A stretch of 64,000 bases of DNA, from the NCBI RefSeq assembly GCF_964656455.1, contig NC_135717.1:13906775-13970774 (forward strand), written 5' to 3'. The position numbers and the translations under genes are program-made. A model generated the notes under the pieces. It ran no database searches. It worked only from the letters and a program-made list of their open reading frames with translations, and was not told the DNA's origin. Of the stretch, positions 34,850 through 45,438 are shown in pieces (position 1 is the stretch's first letter; the number at the start of each line of letters is the position of its first letter). Origin of the DNA: Halichoerus grypus. Its lineage: Eukaryota > Chordata > Mammalia > Carnivora > Phocidae.

Positions 34850-35195
34850 GCGAGTCCGCCAGGGGGAGCACTCGATTGCATGGGAGCCGGAAAGAGAGGC
34901 TCCCCACCCCCTGCGATCCCAGTGTAGGGTCCCTGCTTGCACTCTGGTCCCCAGCCTCAAGAAATCTGACGCCACTTCCCGGCTCCGTTAGGAGGAAAGT
35001 AAATGGCGGGGTCTGCCGGCGGGGTCTGGCCGGGGTGTGCGGAGCGGTCGCCAGGGCCGCCGAGCAGGGCGACACGGTGTGCAGGGGGGCGGGACGCGTG
35101 AACAGCCCGGGCTCCGAGCGTGTCCTGCCTCCCCTCCGCCCCTCCGGCTCCGCGGTGCAGCCGCACCCCCTGCCGGCGCCCCCGGGGATTTCTCT
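34850..35195. promoter_or_regulatory. CpG-rich block (candidate orphan CpG island) with two CTCF-like motifs
   Basis: From 34960 to 35190 the sequence is dense in CpG (ggcggggtctgccggcgggg, cgccgagcagggcgacacgg, gggcgggacgcgtgaacagc, cctccggctccgcggtgcag), while the flanks are CpG-poor. CTCF-like sites are present at 34856-34870 (+, CCGCCAGGGGGAGCA) and 35163-35176 (reverse strand CCGGCAGGGGGTGC), each fitting the core at 12 of 14 positions. Several overlapping open frames on both strands result from the GC content. No exon is recognised, and promoter activity is an inference. Confidence 0.5.
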
Positions 35196-35469
35196 AAAAC
35201 AGAGTTGCAAGAAAACCAGGGGGTTGTGGCGTTTGAGTGACTTTTCATGGCATGGAGAGAAGGAGGAGCCCAGAACTCTCTGCTACCTTCCCCATGGGCT
35301 CTGGTCTCTGGTCTGACAGTTGGTCCCAGCCCGGCGTTGACCTTGCACCTCCTGGCATTTGAAGGCCTGCCAGGCATTTTTAACCTTTTCCATGCTGTGG
35401 ACCCTTTTGGCAGTCTGTGGAAGCCTGCAGACCCCTTCTTAGAATAACATTTTAGAAATGTGTAAAAGA

Positions 35470-35700
35470 AAGTACCTAGGACTACAAGGAAACCCAGTTA
35501 TATAGAAATACACAAATTGTATGATATAGAAATATATGTACCTTTTTATGTCTTTATATTTATGTTAATTTGTTTTGTTTAAATATTTAATTGTATTTAT
35601 TAATAATAAATTAATAAATATAATAAAATGTTAATGTTAATATTTCAATATTAAGATATTTATATGTTAAATAAAAGGTGTGATGGGTCTAATCACTATA
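35470..35700. repeat. AT-rich low-complexity segment
   Basis: Mostly A/T with many short palindromic pieces such as ttaataataaattaataaat. It lies immediately upstream of a CanSINE and in sharp contrast with the CpG-rich block 300 bp to the left. Confidence 0.85.
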
Positions 35701-35718
35701 ATTTCAAAGTTGTAAGAG

Positions 35719-35902
35719 GGGGCGCCTGGGTGGCTCAGTTGGTTAAGCGTCTGACTCTTGATTTCCTCTCAGGTCATGATCTCAGGGTCGTGAGATCGAG
35801 CCCCAAGTCGGACTCTGCGCTGGGCATGGAGCTTACTTAGGATTCTCTCTCTCTTTCCGCCCCTGCCCCCTCTAAAAAATTAAAATTTAAATTAAAAAAA
35901 AA
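35719..35902 (+). mobile_element. CanSINE, sense, with target-site duplication
   Basis: ggggcgcctgggtggctcag, gcgtctgactcttgatttcc, gggtcgtgagatcgagcccc and an A-rich tail. Duplications at 35705-35718 (caaagttgtaagag) and 35903-35916 (caaagttgtatgag) match at 13 of 14 positions. Confidence 0.97.
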
Positions 35903-36149
35903 CAAAGTTGTATGAGTATACATTGCGAGATTTCTGCAACAACTAATTTGACACGAAACGATGATTTCTGTTGGTGACAAAGGTACGGGTACTTTTCCCC
36001 TGCTGTGGTTGGTTGTCGACTTTCATGATTGAAGGAAATGCCAAATTTCCTTTAGAGGCAAAAGAAACTAAAGGCATAATTATTTTCACCTGAAGGTGTA
36101 ATTATTTTCCCTTCCGAGTTCACAGACTCCCTGAATTCTGCAGTGACAG

Positions 36150-36262
36150 GGGTCCCCGGCTGGCTCAGCTGGTAGAGCATTCGACTCTTGACCTCAGGGT
36201 CATGAGTTCAAGCCCCAAGTTGGGCGTGGAGCCTCCTTAATACGAAGAAAAAGAAGGAAACA
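36150..36262 (+). mobile_element. short, tRNA-like CanSINE, sense
   Basis: ggctggctcagctggtagag keeps an A-box-like start, and tcatgagttcaagccccaag keeps a B-box-like element. The part up to 36225 therefore still reads like the tRNA-Lys-derived promoter head. It lacks the long TC-rich 3' region of the other copies and ends in an aagaaaaagaaggaaa tail. Possible duplications gcagtgacag (36140-36149) and gcagagacag (36263-36272) flank it. It is a SINE and not a tRNA gene, as it has no acceptor-stem pairing. Confidence 0.85.
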
Positions 36263-36689
36263 GCAGAGACAGAGTCCTCGTGCAGGTGTTACCGTACCAA
36301 GGCACTGCCTGAGGCCGGACAAGGTTCTTGGAGCCAAATCCCAAGTGAGTTCAAGGCAGGCAGCAATTCAATGGATGATCCCCTGGCCACTGATAACAAC
36401 AGTAACAGCAACACACTTCAGTAAAAGAACGGTGGCCAAAATGTCTCATGTGCCGACACCATGCAAAGGGCTGTATTTCATCTGATCTGTCCACGCCGAC
36501 TCCCATAACCAGCCCAGATAACCCCACAATATCCCAGAATAGTGCTGACTTCTGGGGTCATCACAGCCCGCCCCCGTACCAGGGTCCCTGGGAAGGGAGT
36601 CTGGGAACCCGCCTCTCAGCCCGCCCTCAGGAAGCCACTGCATGAGGCTGTCAGACTACAATATGTTCTGGTAACTAACTCTCCCTGTT

Positions 36690-37290
36690 ACTCTTTGCTC
36701 CCAGCTTTCTTGGTTCCAAGTTCCGTTTGGCCACCCACTGGGCCAAAGATGCTTGCTTGTGCACCTGCTTGGATGATGTATTTTCAACACGTTCTGGGTT
36801 GAGCATTTGCCCCATGGTCTCTCTGTAACGACAGAGAGGAAACCCTTTGGTCCTCCTCTGGGACCCATGGGGACTGGGAGAGCCTTTCCCATCAGGCCCA
36901 CTCGCTCACAGAGGAAGATGAGTAACAGATGCTGCTGGTGGCCTTCAGGCCTTCCACAGGGTTCTCTGGCCAACTTCCAGTGTCTTTTTGCCTGGGGGCC
37001 TCCAACAGCCACCAAGCGATGCCTGACAGGAGTCATATATAATAATATGCAGCTTTCTCACTGCTCAAGTGGGAGAATTCTGAGCCAGCAGAATGTTGGG
37101 AAGGCATTCATGCCATTTCCCCGAATCTCCCCCCAGAATTAAGCTCAGCCCATCTGGAGTCGCTGGCTTTGGGAGGGGGGGTGGCCTTCCTGTCCCTTCC
37201 CTACTGGTTTTCTGCTCATCCCAAATAAACTGCCCGCACTTGAATCTTTGTCTCAGCATCTGTTTCTGAAGGAAACTGAGCTAAGACAAA
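36690..37290 (+). mobile_element. probable solitary LTR, family unassigned
   Basis: A ~600 bp segment whose right end reads ctcatcccaaataaactgcc, cgcacttgaatctttgtctc, agcatctgtttctgaaggaa. This is the polyadenylation-signal plus U5 pattern of many old retroviral LTRs. No internal retroviral coding region is adjacent. Confidence 0.45.
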
Positions 37291-37700
37291 GGGCAACCTC
37301 CTCACCTGGAAGGCTTGTCTCTGGGGGAAGGAATTGTGGTCTGGGGGTGTAGAGCTGGTCTATAGCCCTTTCATGTGTGAGGAGAATCAGCTAAATGGAT
37401 CCAGCCTTGGACCCCAGCCCAGGCCCTGAAGGCCCACTTCAGACACTTTGTGAGGGGTAAGGAGCTCTTTGGTGGGGTCTTTCTAAAAATTCCGTGTTTG
37501 TGCTCATCAGTCGAAGTTACTGGGGATGTATCTACTGGGTAGGAAGAGGGTTCCCAATACTTCAGCCTTCTCCAAGTCTGGGATAAAGAATCTCCCTCCT
37601 TCTCTGTGCTCTCAGAGATACTTCTCTTTCTAGATTCTTCCTGCAGGATAGCTAGTGAAGGCCCTTCCGTGAGCTCAGGATTTTATAAAGGATAAAAGAC

Positions 37701-38888
37701 AGGGGTGGGGGGTAGGAACCTAACTTAGATGGATACCGCTTAGCAAACACAGATGGCCACAGCACAGAGAAAACCACTTGTTAATGACCTGCCATAATTT
37801 TCCCCCAAGGCAAAGCTGTCCACTAACCCTCCAGAAAATATGGGGAAGCGGTGGGTTACCCAGCTGTGCAAACAATGTCCACATCTGGGATCCTATCCCT
37901 TGAATACAACAAACAGTTCAATATCTGGGCCACAGAGCAAGGACCAACCCTCGTGGCTACAACGACAGACTCAAGGTCACTAGGAATCCAGGGCTGGTTA
38001 ATTCTGCCCATCGGGGCACCGGGGCAGAAGCCAGTTACTGTGCCCACATCTGACAAATGGGCATGGCCGGGAAAGCCCTGACCCTCATAAAGTTGCCTAT
38101 AGGACTGGCGAATGTGCTCAAGACAAGCTCTAAGGTTAAATATGGAATTCAAGGCACCATGGACACCTTAGAGAGAACCGTACAGCGTATGCCACTGAGT
38201 AGAGAACTCTGGAAACTTCTGGCCCCTGCCGGTGTCTGAGCCTCCTTCACAAAGGTTTCAGGAACAAACACAGTGCCATCTAGTGAGCAAGAGACTAAGT
38301 GCCATAACTGAGATGATCCTTCCCCTGAGAGCAGAACCTCTTGCTTCATTGGCTGACCAAGCTCCCCTAAACTGGGACGTTTCTTCCTAACTCTAGGCCC
38401 CTGACCTCCCTTTTCTAAGAGCATCTTCTTTACAAAGTGTGCCAATGAAAATTCTTTCTCTGCCCTTTGGAAATATGTATGCACCCTCTCCAGCCTCTTG
38501 CCAGTTTTCCGACACAGGGATGTCTTTCTCACGGACCTGGAAGCCATCCCTTTGAACTGTAGTCATCCAGGGAGACCGCATCCTTATCCCACAGTTTCTG
38601 GGGGTGGGGGTAGGAGACTTAGATGGGTGCCGCCTAGCAAACACAGATGGCCGAATCACAGAGAAAACCATTTGCAAACTTGGGAGTAACTCAGTGGGCT
38701 GATACAGCCCCATTGGCCTCCCCCAGAGTGTCCCCCAAGGCTTCTGCACCAGCTCACCCCATTGCTTAAAAACTCTCCTGCCTCTTGCTTCAGCGGAACT
38801 GAGTTCAATCTCTCGCCCCTATTGCAACAATCTTGACTGAAGTCTTCCTTGCCTGTTCCTCTTTGTCTGCTGTAATTTTTCTTTGACA
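37701..38888 (+). mobile_element. degraded ERV-type LTR element with two copies of a 70-bp block
   Basis: The block at 37703-37780 and the block at 38601-38674 share gcaaacacagatggcc and cacagagaaaacca in the same order, about 896 bp apart. The right one continues into an LTR-like end: gcttaaaaactctcctgcct, cagcggaactgagttcaatc and attgcaacaatcttgactga, finishing ttctttgaca. It thus runs from TG (38599) to CA (38888). The left copy lacks this R-U5 part. The DNA between shows no readable gag, pol or env frame. It is interpreted as a truncated, inactivated provirus or two LTR fragments. Confidence 0.55.
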
Positions 38889-38899
38889 TTCTTAACGTC

Positions 38900-39990
38900 C
38901 TCTTCTGAGGCCCCTTCCCCAGGGCCTAAAGTCAGCCCCAAGAGGCTTCTCCCACCCCATCCATCAGGGTAGACATTGTCCCCCGTAGTTCTCCCAGGGA
39001 CCTCTTGCCCATCCCTCTGCCCTGACTCAGGCAGCCCCTCCCCCCTGGGTACAGAAGTCTAGAACAGAGCTGGGAGAAGGTATCACTCACTCGTTTTTTT
39101 TCCCTCTGAAAGCAATCTCCTCTGTTATTCATGGGATTCTGGGTAGAAGGAGTGTAGTCAGATTTCAGACTGCCTTCTTGATCCCATTCCCACACCAAAG
39201 AGGCCCTCAGACTCCTCTTCCAGGGACACCTGCACTTTGGTGCTACTCCCCAGCTCGCTTAAAAAATATTTATCACCCGCAGTCTGCAGCTTCAGGTCTC
39301 ATGGTCTCCAGTCTCAAATGTCAACCACAAGTAACAATTCTGAAAAATCAGGTTGTTGACCGTTGTTCAAAGAGTCATCTGGAATTTCCTCAAATATTCT
39401 AGAGCGTGTCTTTACCTTGGTGGTCAGTTTGTGGTACTGTGTCCACTTAGAAGCTAGAACAAGATGGACCATCTCAACCCCCTTTATAAACAAAGCAGGG
39501 AGAGATGCAATCCTGGCCAATGGTGGGACCTGAGGGGACTGGCTGGGCCAAGCCTGACTCAGGTGCACATGGGACCTGACCTTTATTCATTTCAAATTTT
39601 AGGAGTGAAATTACAAGTGTGTTTCTGTGTGGGGTGACTTTGGCAGGGAAGAAGCTTGAGTCAGGGAAACTGTTATCTCTCCACATTTCCCTGAAGTCTT
39701 CTTTTCAAGGCAAGATATTCTGACTTAAAGGCTTCCTGTAGTTTGTATGTGTCTCCTGGGGTCCATAAATGAGCTGCAATTTTATAAAAATGGGGTAGAG
39801 TCGAAATTCAGGGTCTCAGAAGTGCAAAGATGCACATCATTTCATCTCTTTGACCTCCTCTCACTCCGGAGCTCCTCTGCCCAACATGATGGATGGGTGG
39901 GCTGGTGACAGTAAACTTAACAGCTCACGGTGACATAGTTCCTTTTATTCCAAAGCAATCTTTCTAGTTAAATAGGTAATTCAAAGTTCA
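38900..39990. other. intergenic, no recognised element
   Basis: Unique-looking DNA without CanSINE, MIR or exon signals. It could in part be further diverged retroviral sequence next to the LTR remnant. Confidence 0.4.
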
Positions 39991-39994
39991 AACT

Positions 39995-40160
39995 TCTTCT
40001 CATCTTTTTTCTTCCAGTTTCACTGAACTATAATTGATATTGTATTAGTCCACCTTGTATAACATTATGATTCCATATCTGTATATATTGCAAAATGATT
40101 ATCACAGTAAGTCTAGTTAATATCCATCACCACATATAGTTACTGAAGATGGGGGCAGGG
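39995..40160 (-). mobile_element. old L1 3' end, antisense
   Basis: cagtttcactgaactataat, tgatattgtattagtccacc, agtctagttaatatccatca and ccacatatagttac form the usual antisense L1 3' end. Confidence 0.7.
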
Positions 40161-40272
40161 GGGTTAAAAATAACATTAAATACAGATTTTAAAACACAGC
40201 TAATGAAAATTCTGTAAGGAATCTCTTCTCAAAACAAATCAAACTCCTTGGCATTAAAAACTCTGTCTTATA

Positions 40273-41246
40273 CTTATCAGATAAAGGGCTAATATCCAAA
40301 ATCTATAAAGAACTTATCAAACTCAACACCCAAAGAACAAATGATCCAATCAAGAAATGGGCAGAAGACATGAACAGACATCTTTCCAAAGAAGACATCC
40401 AAATGGCCAACAGACACATGAAAAAGTGCTCAACATCGCTCGGCATCAGGGAAATGCAAATCAAAACCTCAATGAGATACCACCTCACACCAGTCAGAAT
40501 GGCTAAAATTAACAAGTCAGGAAATGACAGATGTTGGCAGGGATGCGGAGAAAGGGGAACCCTCCTACACTGTTGGTGGGAATGCAAGCTGGTGCAGCCA
40601 CTCTGGAAAACAGTATGGAGGTTCCTCAAAAAGTTGAAAATAGAACTACCAGATGACCCAGCAATTGCACTACTGGGTATTTACCCCAAATATACAAATG
40701 TAGTGATCCAAAGGGGCACGTGCTCCCCAATGTTTATAGCAGCAATTTCCACAATAGCCAAACTATGGAAAGAGCCTAGATGTCCATTGACAGATGAATG
40801 GATAAAGAAGATGTGGTATAGATATACAATGGAATATTATGCAGCCATCAAAAAATGAAATCTTGCCATTTGCAATGACTTGGATGGAACTAGAGGGTGT
40901 TATGCTGAGCGAAATAAGTCAATCAGAGAAAGACAAGTGTCCTATGATCTCACTGATATGAGGAATTTGAGAAACAAGGCAGAGGATCATAGGGGAAGGG
41001 AGGGAAAAATGAAACAAGATGAAGCCAGAGAGGGAGACAAACCATAAGAGACTCTTAATCTCAGGAAACAAACTGAGGGTTGCTGGAGTGGAGGGGGGTT
41101 GGGAAGGATGGGGTGGCTGGGGGATGGACTTTGGGGAGAGTATGTGCTATGGTAAGCACTGTGAATTGTGTAAGACTTTGAATCACAGACCCGTACCCAT
41201 GGAACAAATAATACATTATATGTTAATTAAAAAAAAAACAAAAAAC
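40273..41246 (+). mobile_element. L1 3' end, sense, 5'-truncated, relatively young
   Basis: About 974 bp ending in an A-rich tail. ORF2 C-terminal sequence is open for 162 codons (40370-40858) and includes [47 protein letters not shown] and MEYYAAIKK, ending in TGA as in functional copies. The start of the piece reads [17 protein letters not shown] in another register of the same element. Target-site duplications at 40259-40272 (aactctgtcttata) and 41247-41260 (aactctgtgttgta) match at 12 of 14. It cannot move by itself because it lacks the 5' UTR, ORF1 and the endonuclease/RT part. Confidence 0.96.
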
Positions 41247-41430
41247 AACTCTGTGTTGTAAATAATCCTTTTCCCAAATCACCATCTTTCATTGTTCAGT
41301 AATTGCCAGTAGCACCAGGATCTACTAGGGCAGCTTTTCCTACAAGTTTTGTGGAAGGCATAGCAAACTTCTTTTTTTCTCCTTTAGTGTTTGTGACAGT
41401 CCCTACTGGCTTGTTAACTGCCTTCTCTTA

Positions 41431-42220
41431 TTTCTCCCTCCTCCCCCCTCCTTTCCTTTCTCCCTCCCTCCCTTCCCCCCTCCCCCCTTCCTTCCTTCCC
41501 ACCTCCCTCCCTTCCCCCTTCCTTCTTTCCTCCCTTCCCCCTTCCTTCCTTCCTCCCTCCCTCCCTTCCCCCTTCCTTCTTTCCTCCCTTCCCCCTTCTT
41601 TCCTCCCTCCCTCCCTTCGCTCCTTCCCTCCTTCCTCCCTCTCTCTCCTTTCCCTCCTTCCCTCCTTCCTCTCTCTCTCTCCCTTCTCTCCTTCCCTCCT
41701 TTCTTCCTCCCTCCCTCCCTCCTTTCCTCCTCCTCCCCCTTCCTTCCTTCCTCCCTCCCTCCCTTCCCCTTCCTTCTATCCTCCCTTCCCCCTTCCTTCC
41801 TTCCTTCCTTCTTTCCTCCCTCCCTCCCTTCCCTTTCCTTCTTTCCTCCCTTCCCCCTTCTTTCCTTCCCTCCTTCCTCTCTCTCTCTCCCCTCCTTCCC
41901 TCCTTCCTCTCTCTCTCTCCCTTCCCTCCTTCCTCTCTCTCTCTCCCTTCCCTCCTTCCCTCCTTCCCTCCTTTCTTCCTCCCTCCCTCCCGCCTCCCTC
42001 CCCCTTCCTTCCTTCCTCCCTCCCTTCCCCCCTTCCTTCTTTCCTCCCTTCCCCCTTCCTTCCGTCCTTCCTCCCTCCCCCCTTCCCCCTTCCCTCCTTC
42101 CCTCCTTCCTTCCTTCCTTCCTCTCTGTCTCTCCCTTCCCTCCTTCCCTCCTTTCTTCCTCCCTCCCTCCCTTCCTTCCTACCTTCCTCCTTCCTACCTT
42201 CCTTCCTTCTTTCTTGCTTT
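41431..42220. repeat. ~0.8-kb (CCTT/CCCT)n polypyrimidine tract with higher-order structure
   Basis: Nearly pure C and T on the + strand, with only isolated purines (for example A at 41501, G near 41619, 41992, 42064 and 42127). Subunits such as ttccttctttcctcccttcc and cctctctctctcccttccct recur in blocks, so the tract is an array of arrays. Long open frames on both strands (326 and 321 codons) consist only of Pro/Ser/Leu or Arg/Glu/Gly/Lys and are artefacts of the missing stop triplets. Confidence 0.98.
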
Positions 42221-42529
42221 GTTCTCCTCTCCTTCTTTTTCTTCTTTGGATTTTTTCCCACTGGCCCCTGCTCAATGTTGTGAACCCATATGTGACCTTT
42301 TCACAAATTCTTGCATCTCTGGGCTTGGCCTTGTCATCAGGACCCAGAGCTTGCCCAGAACACAGCATGCTAGGTGCTGATGCTCAGCGCTTCCAACAAG
42401 CACCACACAGTGGCGAGCACACCTGCTCTTGAATGTTTTTGTTTATGGGGGCTAAACTGAGTTGCCTACAGGTTTTAGAAAAACCAAAGATTTTAAATAT
42501 TTGGTTTAGGCATAAAGCTGAATTATTTC

Positions 42530-43640
42530 AAAAATTCGGTTGGAAAGAAGACAAACAGATGGCCAAGAGACCCATGAAAAGATGCTCAACATCATTCACC
42601 ATCAGAAAAATACAAATCAAAACCACAGTGAGATATCACCTCACATTGGTCAGAATGACTAAAGTCAAAAAGACAAGAAATAACAGGTGTTGGTGAGGCT
42701 GTGGAGAAGAAGGAACCCCTGTGCACTGTTGGGGGGAATGTAAACTGGCGCGGCCACTCTGGAAAACAGTATGGAGCTTCCTCAAAAAATCAAAAATACA
42801 TGGGCGCCTGGGTGGCTCAGTCATTGGGCATCTGCCTTCAGCTCAGGTCATGGTCCCAGGGTCCTGGGATCGAGTCCCACATTGGGCTCCCTGCTCAGCT
42901 GGGAGCCTGCTTCTCCCTCTGCTTCTTCCTTTCCCTCTCTCTGTGTCAAATAAATAAATAAAATCTTAAAAAAAAATCAAAAATAGAACTACCACATGAT
43001 TCAATAATTCCACTATTGGGTATTTACCCAAAAAAAATGAAAACACTAATTCAAAAAGATATATCCACCCATATATTTATTAAAGTATTATTCACAGTAA
43101 CCAAGATATGGAAGCAACCCAAGTGTCCATTGATAGACGAGTGGCTAAAGAAGATGTGAGATAGATGAAGATCTTGCCACTCGCAACCGCGTGGAAGGGC
43201 CTAGAGGGTATTTTGCTAATTGAAATAAACCAGAGAAAAACAAATACCATATGATTTCACTTATATGTAGACTCTAAAAAGACAAAACAATTGAATAAAC
43301 AAACAAAAAGAAGGAAAACAAAAAGAAGAACCAGACTATACATACAGAGAACAGATTGATGGTTGTCAGAGGGGATGGGCCTGGCGGGATGGGCAAAATG
43401 GGTGTAGGGGGGCGGGAGGTACAGGCTCCCGGTTATGGAATGACTAAGTCATGGGGACGGAAGGTACAGCACAGGGAGGACTGTCCAGGGTATTGTAATA
43501 GTGCTATATGGTGACAGGTGGGAGCTACACTTGTGGGGCGTGCAGAATAATGTATAGAGTTGCCAAATCTCTATGTTGTACACCTGAAACTAATGTTACA
43601 TTGTGTATCAACTATACTCGAATAAACATATGTATATATA
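42530..43640 (+). mobile_element. L1 3' end, sense, split by a CanSINE
   Basis: The left part (to 42798) reads ATKR-type ORF2 sequence with MKRCSTSFTIRKIQIKTTV and NNRCW, and stops at ttcctcaaaaaatcaaaaat. It resumes at 42971 with aaaatagaactaccacatga and continues to ttgtacacctgaaactaatg and actatactcgaataaacata. Numerous frame breaks make it older than the copy at 40273. Confidence 0.9.
42799..42970 (+). mobile_element. CanSINE, sense, inserted into L1
   Basis: gggcgcctgggtggctcagt, gcatctgccttcagctcagg, ggtcccagggtcctgggatc and an aaataaataaaatctt tail. Flanking aaaaaatcaaaaata at 42784-42798 and 42971-42985 is identical. Removing the SINE and one copy restores the L1 reading, which gives the order of insertion. 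Confidence 0.97.
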
Positions 43641-43744
43641 TTTTTTTTTAAAAAAGGGGGCATTTTAAACAATTTAAAAAAAACAACAACCAAACCTTCA
43701 AGTGGCAGAAGGCTTGTGCCTCCAGCTCAGTGGTACAAAGTCAT

Positions 43745-43900
43745 CAGTAGCTCCCATTGTTCCATCTGGGGAGCTATTAAAAATTCAGATTCCTGGGCCC
43801 CGCCCCAACCCTACTGGTTGAACCCCCTGGAGAGCATCCTGAGAAACTCTGATTCTATCCAATTCTCCAGTGATTCCTATGCAGAGAATCCAGCACTGGC
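43745..43900 (+). mobile_element. hAT-Charlie MITE (MER5/MER20 type)
   Basis: ctggggagctattaaaaatt, cagattcctgggccccgccc, gagaaactctgattctatcc and ctccagtgattcctatgcag have the order of this short non-autonomous DNA transposon family. The exact subfamily is unsure. Confidence 0.7.
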
Positions 43901-44374
43901 TGGTAGGAGTTAGGGGTTGCCATGGTTCTGGTAGGCTGTGAGTGTGTGTGTATGAGTGTGGGGGTGAGGACACAGTGGGAGGGATGGGGGAATGGGGAGC
44001 AGGCATTTCCCTCCAGGCTCCAGCTCGACCCCTCTGGCAAGCAAACTCCATTCTATGATTTGAGCATGGTTCTCCAAACTACCACTGGGTTTGACCACTC
44101 GGGTGGCCTAAGAGGGTGTGTCCTGGACACTCAGGGTCTTCATCTCTGATCTGTAGGAAGAATGGCGTCCTGACAGCAGGTATGAACTCCTCCACTTGGG
44201 GTTTATTGGAGGCCAGCTGTCTTCAACACTTTCCTCACAACCTGCCCCATACTTACTCGGCGACCTCAAGACAGCTCTTCTCTCTTCAAGGGTTTGTAAA
44301 GCAATCAAGCATAATATGGATTAAGCATGATCATCAACATCATTGCCCTGTAAGGCAGTGTGTTGGGGGTCCCC

Positions 44375-44990
44375 CATATCACCCTTAGGTTCAATGATTC
44401 ACAAGATAGACAGGATCCAGAAAAACTGTTATACTCAAAATTATGGTTTATTTCAATGGAAAGATACTGCTGAAAATCAGCAACAGAAAAAAGCAAGAGT
44501 CCAGGAGAGACCAGGAGAAGCTTCCAGTTGGCCACACCCAGCGGAGTCATGTGGACAGCACTGAATCCTCCCAGCAATGATGTGGGGCAACATGTGTGAA
44601 GAACCGCCAGCCAGGGGAACCCACGTGGAATTTGTCCAAGGTTTTTGTTGGGGGTCATGTAGGCATGAAACACCTCACTGACCTTAGATGCTCAGTATCC
44701 AGCCCCTCGCCCCCACCCCCAGAGGTCAAAATGATAGATCCCAGGCCAACAAAAGCAAGGGTTCACCAGAAATCCCATTGTTAGCTTAAGCACACAAAGA
44801 CGCTCTTATCAGGCAGGATATTCCAAAGGCTCAGAGGTCATCTCTGGGGAGCTGGAAAGAGCCAGTCCTGAAGACCTTTGGAATGTCCAGGGTTTGGGGC
44901 CACCTTGCCAGGCAGGCCAGGCAAGAGTTACTGTCAACATCCAATACACACGGAGACTGAGATCGAAATATGACAATGTCAGAGGATAAG
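44375..44990 (-). repeat. possible old LTR, antisense
   Basis: cccttaggttcaatgattca, attatggtttatttcaatgg and aagatactgctgaaaatcag would be an antisense polyadenylation region (tttatt) of an LTR. gaccaggagaagcttccagt and gggggtcatgtaggcatgaa follow. No family name is given, and an ordinary unique segment is possible. Confidence 0.3.
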
Positions 44991-45423
44991 ACGAGAAGTG
45001 GGGTGTCCTGCTGCCAGATCAGTGCTCTTGCATCTCAGAGGGGTACAATTCAGGAAAGGGAAACCGGATGAAAAAGGGACTGAGTGACATGAGCAGTGCT
45101 AAGGCCCTGGGGCCCGGGGTTGCAAGAGGGTCTTGCTGGTGGAAAAACCCAGCAATGGGCAGCGGCTGTTAGAGATGCTGCCGGGTGGTGGGGAGCGAGG
45201 CTAGGGTGCTGACAGTCTCAACCTGTGGCCGGGGAGGGGGTGGGGGGAGAACTGCTTAGATGTTCATTAGACACTGTTCTGCGAGCTCAGGAAACTTACA
45301 GCATTATTAGCTTCAGCATTTAAGTAAAAATGAGGGGAACATAGGGTCCTGATTTCTAAACTCAGGACAATCATAACTGTCAGTACACGGAGGGCCAACC
45401 AAGGTAGCTGCTGAGTAAGGTTC
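44991..45423. other. intergenic, nothing recognised
   Basis: Contains a G-rich run (gtggccggggagggggtggg, 45224-45245). No repeat family, exon or RNA gene was identified. Confidence 0.45.
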
Positions 45424-45438
45424 AATGGGAGGGTTGAG

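Noticed and set aside
34605..35377. Several overlapping open frames of 126-201 codons on both strands
   Set aside because: They lie in the CpG-rich block, where stop codons are rare. No recognisable protein family or exon structure is seen.
36150..36262. Possible tRNA gene
   Set aside because: A- and B-box-like sequences are present, but there is no complete cloverleaf. The A-rich tail and flanking duplications identify a SINE.
40370..40858. Intact 162-codon open frame as a possible domesticated gene
   Set aside because: It is the C-terminal piece of L1 ORF2 in a 5'-truncated insertion with target-site duplications and a poly(A) tail. There is no sign of a promoter or of exaptation.
41303..42368. 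Two very long open frames (326 and 321 codons) on opposite strands
   Set aside because: Both are translations of the polypyrimidine tract. The products are low-complexity Pro/Ser/Leu and Arg/Glu/Gly/Lys, and stop triplets are simply absent from such DNA.
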